Numbered from the stretch's first letter, positions 1 to 6,597 are shown. The stretch: DNA of 6,835 nucleotides from Alistipes sp. (GCA_031285485.1 JAITWC010000017.1:1-6835); one strand, 5' to 3'. The notes: a model not told the origin generated them from the sequence alone. Program-made: numbers and translations.

Positions 1-951
1 GGCGATCCATTCATACGATTTGGTCCAGAAATCATACAGCTCGGGGGTCGCCTGGGTAAGCGACAGCCGCGCCGTGTAGACGGAATAGTTGTTGTCGATT
101 TGCAGCCATGCCGCGTCAACCCACTCATGCAGCTCTTCGCAATGCGCGACCAGTTCGCTCAGCGATGGTTTCGGTTCGGGGGTATCGCCGCTCTCGGTCG
201 TTCCCTCCTGCGTCACGGTGATGGTTATGTTCGTGCCGCCGCTCGTGATGGTGATCGTGGCCGAGCGGTCGTCCCCGGTGTAGTTGGTGTCGAGTTCGAT
301 CACGAGATTGAACGTGCCAGCCGCGCCGGAGTAGGTCTCCTCGCCGTCGAGCAGCAGCCGCAGCCACGATATACCTTCGGCTCGGGTGTTCGCGCTTTCC
401 GTTACGGTGGCCGTCCACGCGGCTTTGGCGACAAAGGTAAAGCCGCCGGAAGTCTGCTCGTCGGCGAAAGCCTGCTGGGTCAGTTCGCTCTCGTCGGGGA
501 CTTCGATCTGCGGCTCGGGAGCGGCGGCGACCGTTACCGTGACGGCGTTCGTGCGCACCGCCTTTGCGCCCTGCGCGCCCACCTCGCAGAAGTAGTAATA
601 CGTGCCTGCGGTGAGGGTGGCGGGGAGTGTGTAGCTTGCGGCGGTCGCGCCGTCGATCTTCGTGCCGCCCGTGGTGCCCGCGGCAGTGTTGGAGTACCAT
701 TGGTACGCGAGCGTTGCGCCCTCCGTTACGGTGGCGGTGACGGTCAGGCTGCCCATTATCGCGCCCTCGGTGAGGGCGGCGGGTGCCGTGGGTTGGGTAC
801 CGATTGTGATTACCGGGGCTGTTGGCTCCGGGTCACCGCCGCCCTTTTCGCAGGCGGCGAATGTTGTCGCGCCGAGCGCGAATACCGCTAACATAGCGGC
901 TGTCATAAGTTTTTTCATTGCAGTATTTGTTTTTATGTATGGTTTCATCAT
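1..951 (-). CDS. Surface lipoprotein with Ig-like and BACON-like domains, 3' end cut by window edge
   Basis: An uninterrupted minus-strand frame of 317 codons runs from ATG 951 to base 1, where the window cuts it. A second in-frame ATG follows directly at 948, and another at 918 (MKKLMTAAML). I chose 951 because AAAGGGA lies about six bases upstream. Residues 13-34 form a lipoprotein signal ending in FAAC, with Cys34 as the likely lipidated residue, followed by a Gly-rich tether. Residues about 46-141 resemble a bacterial Ig-like domain (AYQWYSN, then TYYYFCEV). Residues about 167-249 resemble a BACON domain, with AAWTATV, a W at 196, DDRSATITIT and the closing ITVTQGG. From residue 263 the sequence becomes helical; LYDFWTKSYEWIA resembles the start of a SusD-like helical region, but too little is present to decide. 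It is probably a surface-exposed binding protein; the ligand is unknown. The start lies 50 bases after the broken membrane-protein gene, with no obvious promoter between them. Confidence 0.85.
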   Translation of the reverse strand, partial: MMKPYIKTNTAMKKLMTAAMLAVFALGATTFAACEKGGGDPEPTAPVITIGTQPTAPAALTEGAIMGSLTVTATVTEGATLAYQWYSNTAAGTTGGTKIDGATAASYTLPATLTAGTYYYFCEVGAQGAKAVRTNAVTVTVAAAPEPQIEVPDESELTQQAFADEQTSGGFTFVAKAAWTATVTESANTRAEGISWLRLLLDGEETYSGAAGTFNLVIELDTNYTGDDRSATITITSGGTNITITVTQEGTTESGDTPEPKPSLSELVAHCEELHEWVDAAWLQIDNNYSVYTARLSLTQATPELYDFWTKSYEWIA

Positions 952-1001
952 AGCACGTCCCTTTTTATGTGCAAGAGGTCGATTGTGCGTTCTCTCCGTT
1001 G

Positions 1002-1893
1002 TCAGCGTTGCCCATGTTGGCAGGCACTGCCGCCGTTGACAAGCGAACAGTCGTGGTTATGCCCGCCGAAAGTACAGTAGGGATAGTTGATATACGGACA
1101 ATTCGGTGCATCCCCTCTTGCGCGGCCTCCGCCTGCCCCAGCTCCGTTACTCCCCGACCTCGCCCATGCATAAATCACCAGTCCCACAATGGTAAAGAGA
1201 GCGAGAACGGCAAAGAATTTCAGCGAGGTAATTACCAGCGCGAACATGCCGAGCGGCAGGAATATCAGGGTAGCAATCATGGCAATCGGATTTCTGCGCA
1301 AGGCGACAATAATGATGATTTCTTGTACCACGAGGAATATCAGCGAAAGTATGATTAACAGTTCGTTGTCTATTTCGCCCGCGAATATGGCGTAGATCAG
1401 AGCCCCGATGATGAATGCGGCGTATATGGTGGTTCCGATTGCGCTGTTGAACGGTCGGCTCATCTCCTTTATATCGCTAATGACGGTAAAGTACATCCTG
1501 AACTGCGCATATATCACCCCCCAGCGAAAGCAGGAACAGCAGTACGGCTTTGAACCAGCCCATCGTGTCGAAGTTGCACCACCAGAAGTCTTCCTCCATT
1601 GCCATGAAGTAGTAGAGTTCCATCGCAAAAATCGCCGTCAGCAGTGGAAACTGCACGAATATCCTAATGCGTTGCATGGGTATGAACACGATGCAGGCCA
1701 GCGTGAGCCACAGTATCCATTGGGGGATTTTACCGGCGTCTGTCCCCGTGGGTTCCTTTTCTATGGTAATAGTAAAAGGCGCCGCGTTTTCTTCCAAATC
1801 CTTTTCGGACACATAAAAAGTTCCGGTTTTATAGTAAGGAATTATTACGCCGGTGCCGCGAAAAGGATTTGGCTTGAAAAGATATTCCTTCCT
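1002..1893 (-). pseudogene. Polytopic membrane protein, frameshifted and lacking a normal 5' end
   Basis: Two overlapping minus-strand frames read as one protein. The first (GTG 1812 to a TAG at 1477) begins VSEKDLEENAAPF and has two hydrophobic segments plus the first half of a third (FKAVLLFLLSL). The second continues from about 1517 (VIYAQFRMYF) to a TGA at 1002. Removing one G from the G6 run (1517-1522) joins them and completes the third membrane segment, giving about 270 residues with seven hydrophobic helices. The tail is Gly-rich, then Cys/His-rich (NCPYINYPYC, GHNHDC). The first frame stays open upstream of 1812 with protein-like text (RKEYLFKPNPFRG) but has no ATG, GTG or TTG there, so the true start seems lost at the junction with a transposase fragment; the right end given is approximate. 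I do not recognise the family. It could also be a sequencing error, or phase variation at the G run. Confidence 0.6.
1517..1522 (-). other. G6 homopolymer at the frameshift point
   Basis: Six consecutive C on the plus strand (G6 in the gene). With six, frame reads LSLGGDICAV and stops 40 bases later; with five it reads LSLGVIYAQF and continues to 1002. The shift falls inside a predicted membrane helix, which is continuous only with five Gs. Confidence 0.65.
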
Positions 1894-1961
1894 GTCACCA
1901 ACTTCACCGCGCGCTCCTTGAACGCACGATCGTAATTCCTTTTTTCACTGATCTTGTCCAT
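1845..1961 (-). pseudogene. IS3-type transposase orfA, 5' fragment only
   Basis: From ATG 1961 a 38-codon frame reads MDKISEKRNYDRAFKERAVK and then LV. The core NYDRAFKERAVKL matches the way orfA (helix-turn-helix) proteins of IS3-family transposases usually begin. Family members continue with a roughly 90-110 residue helix-turn-helix and leucine-zipper protein, followed by an orfB integrase. Here the resemblance ends after about 22 residues, the frame closes at 1845, and no DDE catalytic region is present. The other frame of the same DNA becomes the membrane-protein sequence at about 1895. I infer that the left end of an IS element was left behind by a deletion or recombination that also removed the start of the neighbouring gene. 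The identification rests on a short motif remembered from the family. Confidence 0.5.
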
Positions 1962-1968
1962 GCCCCAA

Positions 1969-1996
1969 AGTTAAGATTTGTTTGTCTGTCTTAACT
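1969..1996. repeat. 8-bp perfect inverted repeat next to the transposase fragment
   Basis: AGTTAAGA at 1969-1976 is the reverse complement of TCTTAACT at 1989-1996, with a 12-base spacer. It lies seven bases before the transposase start (the bases between are GGGGC-rich). It may be part of the IS terminal region or an operator; a hairpin is also possible. Confidence 0.4.
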
Positions 1997-2056
1997 CTTT
2001 GCGCGGGCTAAGTTAGGAACTCCAGTTTTGTCGGCCACAAAAATTTTCATCGCATT

Positions 2057-2221
2057 ATGCGGCTCTTCTCAAAAGAAATCTTACCTTTGTCGAAACAACA
2101 GACGTTTTTTGAAAAGAGTGAAAAACAAAGTGTATCAGAGTACCTTACGCCTTACTTATCCGTTGCCCGTCCTCTTGCGAAGGCCTTTTATCTAACTTAC
2201 AGTCAGAAATTTATCTGCTGA
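2057..2221 (+). CDS. Possible small ORF, 54 aa, unknown
   Basis: An ATG at 2057 opens a 54-codon frame closed by TGA at 2219-2221. It encodes a basic, Ser/Tyr/Lys-containing peptide (starts MRLFSKEILPLSKQQTFF, ends YSQKFIC) with no signal peptide or membrane segment. It ends 52 bases before the plsY ATG. No ribosome binding site is evident, and a promoter-like box (2082-2089) lies inside it, so that box and the ORF are competing readings of the same bases. I do not recognise the peptide. It may be a chance frame. Confidence 0.2.
   Translation: MRLFSKEILPLSKQQTFFEKSEKQSVSEYLTPYLSVARPLAKAFYLTYSQKFIC
2082..2089 (+). promoter_or_regulatory. Promoter-like -7 box TACCTTTG
   Basis: The octamer fits the Bacteroidota sigma-factor -7 consensus TAnnTTTG exactly. 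No convincing TTTG -33 element is seen about 19-22 bases upstream. Transcription from here would start near 2096 and give either a roughly 175-base plsY leader or a small separate RNA. Confidence 0.3.
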
Positions 2222-2242
2222 CTACTTCAAAGATACTAATTC

Positions 2243-2250
2243 TATCTTTG
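2243..2250 (+). promoter_or_regulatory. Probable plsY promoter -7 box TATCTTTG
   Basis: This is an exact match to the Bacteroidota -7 consensus TAnnTTTG, 23 bases before the plsY ATG at 2274. Transcription would start around 2257, leaving a leader of under 20 bases. That makes the upstream TTG at 2253 an unlikely start codon. A clear -33 TTTG is not visible. Confidence 0.55.
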
Positions 2251-2273
2251 CATTGACACAAAATCGAAAACCG

Positions 2274-2957
2274 ATGATCTATACGATTGTTACACTTGTC
2301 ATAGTTGCCTATCTTTTGGGCTCGATCCCGAGCGCCGTGTGGATCGGTAAACACTTCTACGGAGTCGATATCCGCGAGCACGGCAGCAAGAACGCCGGGG
2401 CGACCAACATGCTGAGGGTGTTGGGACGCCGGGCCGCACTGCCTGTCTTCGTGATCGACTTCATTAAGGGGTATGTGGCGGTGACGCTGTGTAACCTCGC
2501 CGAGTTCCTGCCGCAGTTCCTCCCGGGAGGAGAGTATGGCCCGGCGGGTATCTACATGGTGAAGGTGGGGCTGGTCGTGGCGGTCGTACTGGGGCATATC
2601 TTTCCGCTTTTTGCCGGTTTCAAGGGCGGAAAAGGAGTGGCAACGCTTGCGGGGGCCGTTATGGGAGTCGCTCCGGCGTCGGTGATGCTTTGTCTGGCCG
2701 TGTGGGTGGTGGTGCTGATGGCATCGCACTACGTTTCGCTCGCGTCTATGATCGCGGGGGGATGTTTCCCGATATTTATTTTGCTTAATCCGCGCACCAA
2801 CTCGTCGATGACGGTGGTGATCTTTGCTTTTGTGATCGCGATCCTGTTGCTGATAACGCATCGCAAGAATATAGGACGGCTCAAGGCGGGCAAGGAGTCG
2901 AAGATCTACATTTGGCGGCAGCCTCCGCGCAAACATACCGATCCGCCGAAAGAGTAA
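2274..2957 (+). CDS. plsY: Glycerol-3-phosphate acyltransferase (acyl-phosphate dependent), PlsY
   Basis: PlsY is an inner-membrane enzyme that transfers an acyl group from acyl-phosphate (made by PlsX) to the sn-1 position of glycerol-3-phosphate. This gives lysophosphatidic acid, the first committed step of bacterial phospholipid synthesis. The 227-residue product has all family motifs: GSIPSAVWIGK (16-26), the glycerol-phosphate-binding GSKNAGATNMLR (37-48), and GHIFPLFAGFKGGKG (107-121). A conserved THRKNIGRLKAGKE lies at 195-208. Several hydrophobic helices alternate with these loops, and the tail is charged. The start is ATG 2274; the frame also opens with TTG at 2253, but that lies at the expected transcription start. 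Length is near the usual 200-220, with a slightly longer C-terminus. The gene appears intact and has its own promoter box and a terminator seven bases after its stop. It is convergent with the transglycosylase gene. Confidence 0.95.
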   Translation: MIYTIVTLVIVAYLLGSIPSAVWIGKHFYGVDIREHGSKNAGATNMLRVLGRRAALPVFVIDFIKGYVAVTLCNLAEFLPQFLPGGEYGPAGIYMVKVGLVVAVVLGHIFPLFAGFKGGKGVATLAGAVMGVAPASVMLCLAVWVVVLMASHYVSLASMIAGGCFPIFILLNPRTNSSMTVVIFAFVIAILLLITHRKNIGRLKAGKESKIYIWRQPPRKHTDPPKE

Positions 2958-2963
2958 AAATAA

Positions 2964-2989
2964 CCGGAGCGAGAGGCTCCGGCTTTTTT
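2964..2989. terminator. Bidirectional Rho-independent terminator between plsY and the transglycosylase gene
   Basis: A perfect 7-bp stem (CCGGAGC 2964-2970, GCTCCGG 2976-2982) with loop GAGAG is followed by T6 at 2984-2989 for plus-strand transcripts. On the minus strand the hairpin is followed by TTATTTTT (from the A-rich 2955-2963), so it also fits termination of the gene ending at 2994. Both convergent genes stop within 12 bases of it. Confidence 0.9.
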
Positions 2990-2993
2990 GTTA

Positions 2994-3689
2994 TCACAGC
3001 GATGCTATTTGGCAGTAGGAATCGTAGTAGCGCAACACTTTGGCGACAAAGCCCAGCGTTTGGGCGTTGTCGCGGAATATCCCGGTGCGCACCGACGGAT
3101 CCTCGTAGTAGGCCGGATCGCCGAGCAGGGTCAGATATTTCGACACTACGTTCCACGAGTTGTGGTTCTCGCTATACTTCACGGCGAGCCTGCGAGCGTC
3201 GAGCACCCGGCCCACACCGCAGTTGTAGGCGGCAAGGGTGATGCTCAACCGGTCGTGCTCGGAGACCGAACGCGGAAAACGGATCGTGCGCTCGATCTGA
3301 TAGAGCAGCCCTACGCCCATCTTCACGTTGGTGAGCGGGTCGGTCATCTGATCGGGTGCGACCTTGAATCCGCAGGCCGTGGCGGGCATGACCTGCATCA
3401 GACCGACGGCGCCGGCGCAGGAAACAGCGTCGTGGTCGAACCGCGACTCCTGCATGGCAATAGCCGATATCAGGCGCCAGTCGAATCCCTTGTCGCCCGC
3501 CACATCCTTGATAATGTGGTCGTACTCGGAGATGACGACGCTGTTCTTGGGGGCGAGCCACGACGGAGCGTACTCTTTATTCCAGGGGGTGAAAGTTTTA
3601 ACGGGCACACTCGCGGGAGTGGTTCCGTAAACGCCGCTCTCGGCGGCAAGCACAAGGAGGGTTAATAATAAACCTGTTTTTTTAGTCAT
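2994..3689 (-). CDS. Periplasmic lytic transglycosylase, SLT domain
   Basis: The enzyme cleaves the MurNAc-GlcNAc bond of peptidoglycan, forming 1,6-anhydro-MurNAc ends, and acts in the periplasm. The 231-residue product starts at ATG 3689 with a signal peptide (MTKKTGLLLTLLVLAAESG); a GTG at 3713 would only add eight residues. The SLT goose-lysozyme-like domain covers about residues 55-190. It has the catalytic Glu in AIAMQESRFD (E81), the substrate-cleft motif GLMQVMP (96-102) and the structural AAYNCGVG (153-160). No LysM or amino-acid-binding (MltF-type) domain is present. C91, in the AVSCAGAVG loop, and C157, in AAYNCGVG, could pair in the oxidising periplasm. The start lies 43 bases after the stop of the PssA-porin gene, which suggests one operon. 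GGAGAAACC lies upstream of the ATG. It ends at a shared terminator. Confidence 0.92.
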   Translation of the reverse strand: MTKKTGLLLTLLVLAAESGVYGTTPASVPVKTFTPWNKEYAPSWLAPKNSVVISEYDHIIKDVAGDKGFDWRLISAIAMQESRFDHDAVSCAGAVGLMQVMPATACGFKVAPDQMTDPLTNVKMGVGLLYQIERTIRFPRSVSEHDRLSITLAAYNCGVGRVLDARRLAVKYSENHNSWNVVSKYLTLLGDPAYYEDPSVRTGIFRDNAQTLGFVAKVLRYYDSYCQIASL

Positions 3690-3732
3690 ACCAAAGGTTT
3701 CTCCGGGCAGCACTCGCGCCGCATGGAGAGCC

Positions 3733-5859
3733 TCAATCGTAGAAGTTCCAGGAGAGTCCGAACTTCAACACCCGGCGGTTCACCGGGTAGTGGAGCGTGC
3801 TGAAACTGTTTCTTGAGAACATGTCGTCGCTCAAGTGCTCCATCTTTATCAGTATCCTCATCCGTTTCCACTTCGCGTTGGCATAGGCGTCGAGCCAGAT
3901 GTAATCACCCAACTCTTTCACTCTCTGATTGTAGAATTGCCCCAGCCCGGGGTTGTAACCAGGAGCGTAGTACGGCGTGTTGTAGCGTCCGTCGACTCCG
4001 ATCTGGAGTCTCAGCACGTCCCTCACGACGTTGAATTCTAAGTTGTAAGAGAGATACAAGCTTGCCAACGGAACCGGAATCACCTTCTGATCGCTACTCC
4101 ATTGCAGCATTACCCTGTGGTTGAGATTTATCCGAGAGTCCGTACCAACACGGATCGGTAAATCTTCTCGCAGATACACGCCCGTCACGCCCACCACTTC
4201 CGACGACTGAAAAGGCTTAATGGTCACCTTTTGTGTCGGAAGCGAGTCCTGGGCGTAGTAAATCCTGTTGCCGAGGACGCTTTGTGAGACGGTCGCCGAG
4301 AATCCCACGTGGGGTATCGCCAGCGAGCCTTCGATCCGGGTCTCATTCTCCTTCGCAAAGGAGTTTCGCCACATATAGTGGTTAGAGGTGTAATTCTGTT
4401 CCCAGTAGCTCGGTTCCTGTGTCGTGAACCGGATGCTGCCGTAAACAGAAAGGGAGCGTTCTTTTATATATAGTCGGGTAGCTATGTTGCCTCCCGCGTC
4501 CGTGTCCCCCCGGCGTTTTCCGAACGGGTGCAGTCTGAGCCATGCCTGCCAGTCCATATATCGTCCCACGCGGCCGTTTGCGTCGCCCCAAACGTAGGTG
4601 TGAGTCTCTTTTACCGCCGTGGCGTCGACCCCCGTGAGGTATTGTCCGGTGTCGAAGCCGTAATATCGCAACATGTCCATCCCGATCCCGGCGTCGATCG
4701 TGCCGATCACCCCGTTCCTGTCCCAGGGTTGGAGCTGCACGAACACACGGTTGGTGAGCCGTCCCTCGAACAGTGAGTCGCGCGAGGCGTTGCCGTTAAA
4801 GTGCCACTCGTCGTAGTAGCGTTGCGGCGGCTTGCCGTTGGGCTTGGGGTCGGTGTAGACCGTTCCTTGATAGGTGTCGTTGTAGCGCCTTGCCCAGCGG
4901 TCGTACTCGAACGTGTGTCCGACGAAGAAGCCCGGCCGGTCGCTTATCGTGAAGTCGTTCTCCGTGATGCGGATGAGCGGCACTCCATAGGTCTGTTGCA
5001 GGAAAAAGGTGTTGCTTTTCACCGAGTTCGTCGGGCTCGACATGCTCATCGGCAGCGTTCGGGGCTGTTCGAACTCGTTGAGACGCAGCAGTACGTCTTC
5101 ATCGTCGACCATCCCGCCGTTCTCCTGGTTGTAAACCCGGTTGTGTATATACCCGGCGTGGAGTGTCCACCGTTTTCCGGTGTGATTGACGCCCGCGGAG
5201 AACGTTTTATTGCGTGTGCCCTGCCATTGGTATATGCCTTTGGTGCCGAGGCTGCGGTAATCGAGGTTCACGCCGGTGCTCGGACTGATGTTCTGGGCGT
5301 GTATCACTATGAGGTCTTCTTCCTGATGAATTTTCTGTCCGGCCCACATGTAGCCCAACTGCGAGAAGGGTGTCTTGGTGTTGTAAAACGGCATTGTCTC
5401 GATCGTGCGCAGGTAGGCTCCCCACGGGTCGGCGAAGTGGTGGTTGCGTCCCGTTTCGCGCTCGAAGAAGTTGAGCCACTGCGCCGGCGCGCCGAGGTTT
5501 CCGAGGTTGGCGCTGCCCACGCTCCCCTTCATGAAAGGGTATTCGTTCTGGAAATCGTTCTGGAGTGTGTCGATATGTCCTATGTCGATGCGGTTGGCCC
5601 AAGGGTCTATCGTCCAGCGCATATTGCGTCTCTGACGCTCCTCCATCGAGAAGTGGTAGCTTTCGAGCGGCATCCTGGGCCGCCGCGCCTTTACCGTGTC
5701 GGACGCGGGATCGACCTCGGTGCCCTCTCCGAAGAAGGGTGTGTTGTCTTCCTCCTCCTCCCCGGCGGCTCCGCTCTGGCCCGGGCGTTGTTGCTGTCCG
5801 GGACGCTGCCGGGCTTGTTGTCTTTGGGCTTCGGCGGGGTTTTGACGTCCCGTCGTTGT
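3733..5859 (-). other. Porin_10-like beta-barrel domain of the fusion
   Basis: Covers residues 247-954. After the polar linker the sequence shows alternating aromatic/polar strands throughout (WTLHAGYIHNRVY, RVFVQLQPWD, RLYIKERSLSVYGSIRF) and ends with an aromatic-rich final strand. This fits an outer-membrane barrel of the putative-porin group of Bacteroidota. Substrate is unknown. Confidence 0.8.
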
Positions 5860-6597
5860 CTGCGCCGTCGCCTGGCCCGCCGCGAGGAGCAGTGCCAGTG
5901 CGACGATTGCGGTTCCGGCTCCCCCCGGCCCTGCGAGGCGTGCAAGATTGAGCACCACGTACAATGCCACGGCAGTAGCCACGCCTCCTGTGCCGAGCCA
6001 CAGCACGAGGCCCGCGGAGGCGGCGATCAAAACATATCGAAGGCGGTTTTCACGCCACGCGAAACTGCTGAATTTAAGCGAGAACATCCTGAGCGGGCAC
6101 ACGAGCAGGGCACTGACCGCCGCTGCCACCGCAAGGACGGCCCATTGCGGGGGAGCGCCCCAGACCGCCGTCAGCGACACGATGGCAAGTCCGGCCGCCG
6201 GTGTGGGCAGTCCGGTGAACTCGGTGTGCCGGGTGTCGTCGACATTGAACCGTGCGAGCCGCAGGGCGGAGAACATCGCCACGGCGAACACCGCCCAACC
6301 CGCCGCGCCGGGCACGACCGCGCCGGAGGCACGTTCCCAGGCAGCGAAAAGTGCCGCTGAGGGCGCCACACCGAACGAAACCACATCGGCCAGGGAATCG
6401 AGCTGCCTGCCGATCTCGGAATACCGCCCCGTGAGCCGTGCCACCGCACCGTCTGCAAAGTCGAACACCGCGGCCGCCGCAACCAGCGCAAAAACCTCCA
6501 CGAACGACCCGCGCAAAGCGAAAACCAGAGCCACGCAGCCGCACGCAAGATTGGCCAGCGTCACCACGTTGGGCAGTGTGAGCAATTTACTTTTCAT
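3733..6597 (-). CDS. pssA: In-frame fusion: CDP-diacylglycerol-serine O-phosphatidyltransferase (PssA) plus Porin_10-like outer-membrane barrel
   Basis: One uninterrupted 954-residue frame joins two proteins that are normally separate. Residues 1-222 form a full PssA, the inner-membrane enzyme making phosphatidylserine from CDP-diacylglycerol and serine. The CDP-alcohol phosphotransferase signature is complete (D46, D49, G50, A53, R54, G63, D67, D71). The Bacteroidota-type C-terminal MFSLKFSSFAWREN is present, followed by a last helix. Residues 223-246 are a second hydrophobic stretch ending ATAQ, like a Sec signal peptide. Residues 250-290 are Gln/Arg/Pro-rich, then EEEED. Residues 305-954 resemble putative porins (YPFMKGSVGSANLGNLGAP, PFYNTKTPFSQLGYMWAG) and end in the outer-membrane-type FGLSWNFYD. 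The start is ATG 6597; a TTG at 6609 lies in the promoter box and is rejected. The two halves may be separated by signal peptidase, or the barrel may also be translated from internal GTGs (5958, 5955). Confidence 0.88.
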   Translation of the reverse strand: MKSKLLTLPNVVTLANLACGCVALVFALRGSFVEVFALVAAAAVFDFADGAVARLTGRYSEIGRQLDSLADVVSFGVAPSAALFAAWERASGAVVPGAAGWAVFAVAMFSALRLARFNVDDTRHTEFTGLPTPAAGLAIVSLTAVWGAPPQWAVLAVAAAVSALLVCPLRMFSLKFSSFAWRENRLRYVLIAASAGLVLWLGTGGVATAVALYVVLNLARLAGPGGAGTAIVALALLLAAGQATAQTTTGRQNPAEAQRQQARQRPGQQQRPGQSGAAGEEEEDNTPFFGEGTEVDPASDTVKARRPRMPLESYHFSMEERQRRNMRWTIDPWANRIDIGHIDTLQNDFQNEYPFMKGSVGSANLGNLGAPAQWLNFFERETGRNHHFADPWGAYLRTIETMPFYNTKTPFSQLGYMWAGQKIHQEEDLIVIHAQNISPSTGVNLDYRSLGTKGIYQWQGTRNKTFSAGVNHTGKRWTLHAGYIHNRVYNQENGGMVDDEDVLLRLNEFEQPRTLPMSMSSPTNSVKSNTFFLQQTYGVPLIRITENDFTISDRPGFFVGHTFEYDRWARRYNDTYQGTVYTDPKPNGKPPQRYYDEWHFNGNASRDSLFEGRLTNRVFVQLQPWDRNGVIGTIDAGIGMDMLRYYGFDTGQYLTGVDATAVKETHTYVWGDANGRVGRYMDWQAWLRLHPFGKRRGDTDAGGNIATRLYIKERSLSVYGSIRFTTQEPSYWEQNYTSNHYMWRNSFAKENETRIEGSLAIPHVGFSATVSQSVLGNRIYYAQDSLPTQKVTIKPFQSSEVVGVTGVYLREDLPIRVGTDSRINLNHRVMLQWSSDQKVIPVPLASLYLSYNLEFNVVRDVLRLQIGVDGRYNTPYYAPGYNPGLGQFYNQRVKELGDYIWLDAYANAKWKRMRILIKMEHLSDDMFSRNSFSTLHYPVNRRVLKFGLSWNFYD
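5860..5931 (-). other. Signal-peptide-like linker at the fusion point
   Basis: Covers residues 223-246: a Gly/Pro turn (GPGGAG), the hydrophobic TAIVALALLLAAG, then QATAQ. A signal peptidase I site after A245 (A-T-A) is plausible. No in-frame ATG lies nearby; the closest possible internal starts are GTG codons at 5958-5956 and 5955-5953, with no ribosome binding site seen. Confidence 0.6.
5932..6597 (-). other. PssA domain of the fusion
   Basis: Covers residues 1-222. Signature D-x2-D-G-x2-A-R-x8-G-x3-D-x3-D is intact, and LPTPAAG and FSALRLARFN motifs typical of PssA follow. Usual free-standing PssA in this phylum is about 230-240 residues, so nothing essential is missing before the fusion point. 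Confidence 0.88.

Larger units (their letters stand above)
1962..2273. other. AT-richer intergenic region between the IS remnant and plsY
   Basis: About 310 bases without a confidently called gene. The stretch holds the inverted repeat at 1969-1996, a possible small plus-strand ORF (2057-2221), a promoter-like box at 2082-2089, and the probable plsY promoter box at 2243-2250. I see no tRNA, rRNA fragment or recognisable riboswitch. Base composition is visibly lower in GC than plsY and the lipoprotein gene on either side. Confidence 0.6.

Noticed and set aside
125..700. A 191-codon minus-strand open frame rich in Arg and His
   Set aside because: It is a shadow in another frame of the lipoprotein gene; the composition is implausible and the true frame runs 951 to 1.
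100..891. A 263-codon plus-strand open frame
   Set aside because: It is antisense to the lipoprotein frame, which has a lipobox and recognisable domains; the plus-strand text is Arg/Gly-rich with no motif.
1408..1935. A 175-codon plus-strand open frame
   Set aside because: It is antisense to the membrane-protein frames, whose hydrophobic pattern and continuation across the G6 run are far more protein-like.
2211..2936. A 241-codon minus-strand open frame opposite plsY
   Set aside because: plsY carries all family motifs; the antisense frame is His/Arg-rich with none.
5820..5960. A simple one-base frameshift explaining the PssA-porin fusion
   Set aside because: Both alternative frames after the junction stay open for a long way with shadow-like text, so an indel in the nearby G6 run would not restore a PssA stop codon close by.
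4801..6360. A 519-codon open frame on the plus strand antisense to the PssA-porin gene
   Set aside because: It lies wholly opposite a well-supported gene in GC-rich DNA, shows no recognisable domain, and its sequence is the skewed Arg/Val/Gly-rich text typical of an antisense shadow.
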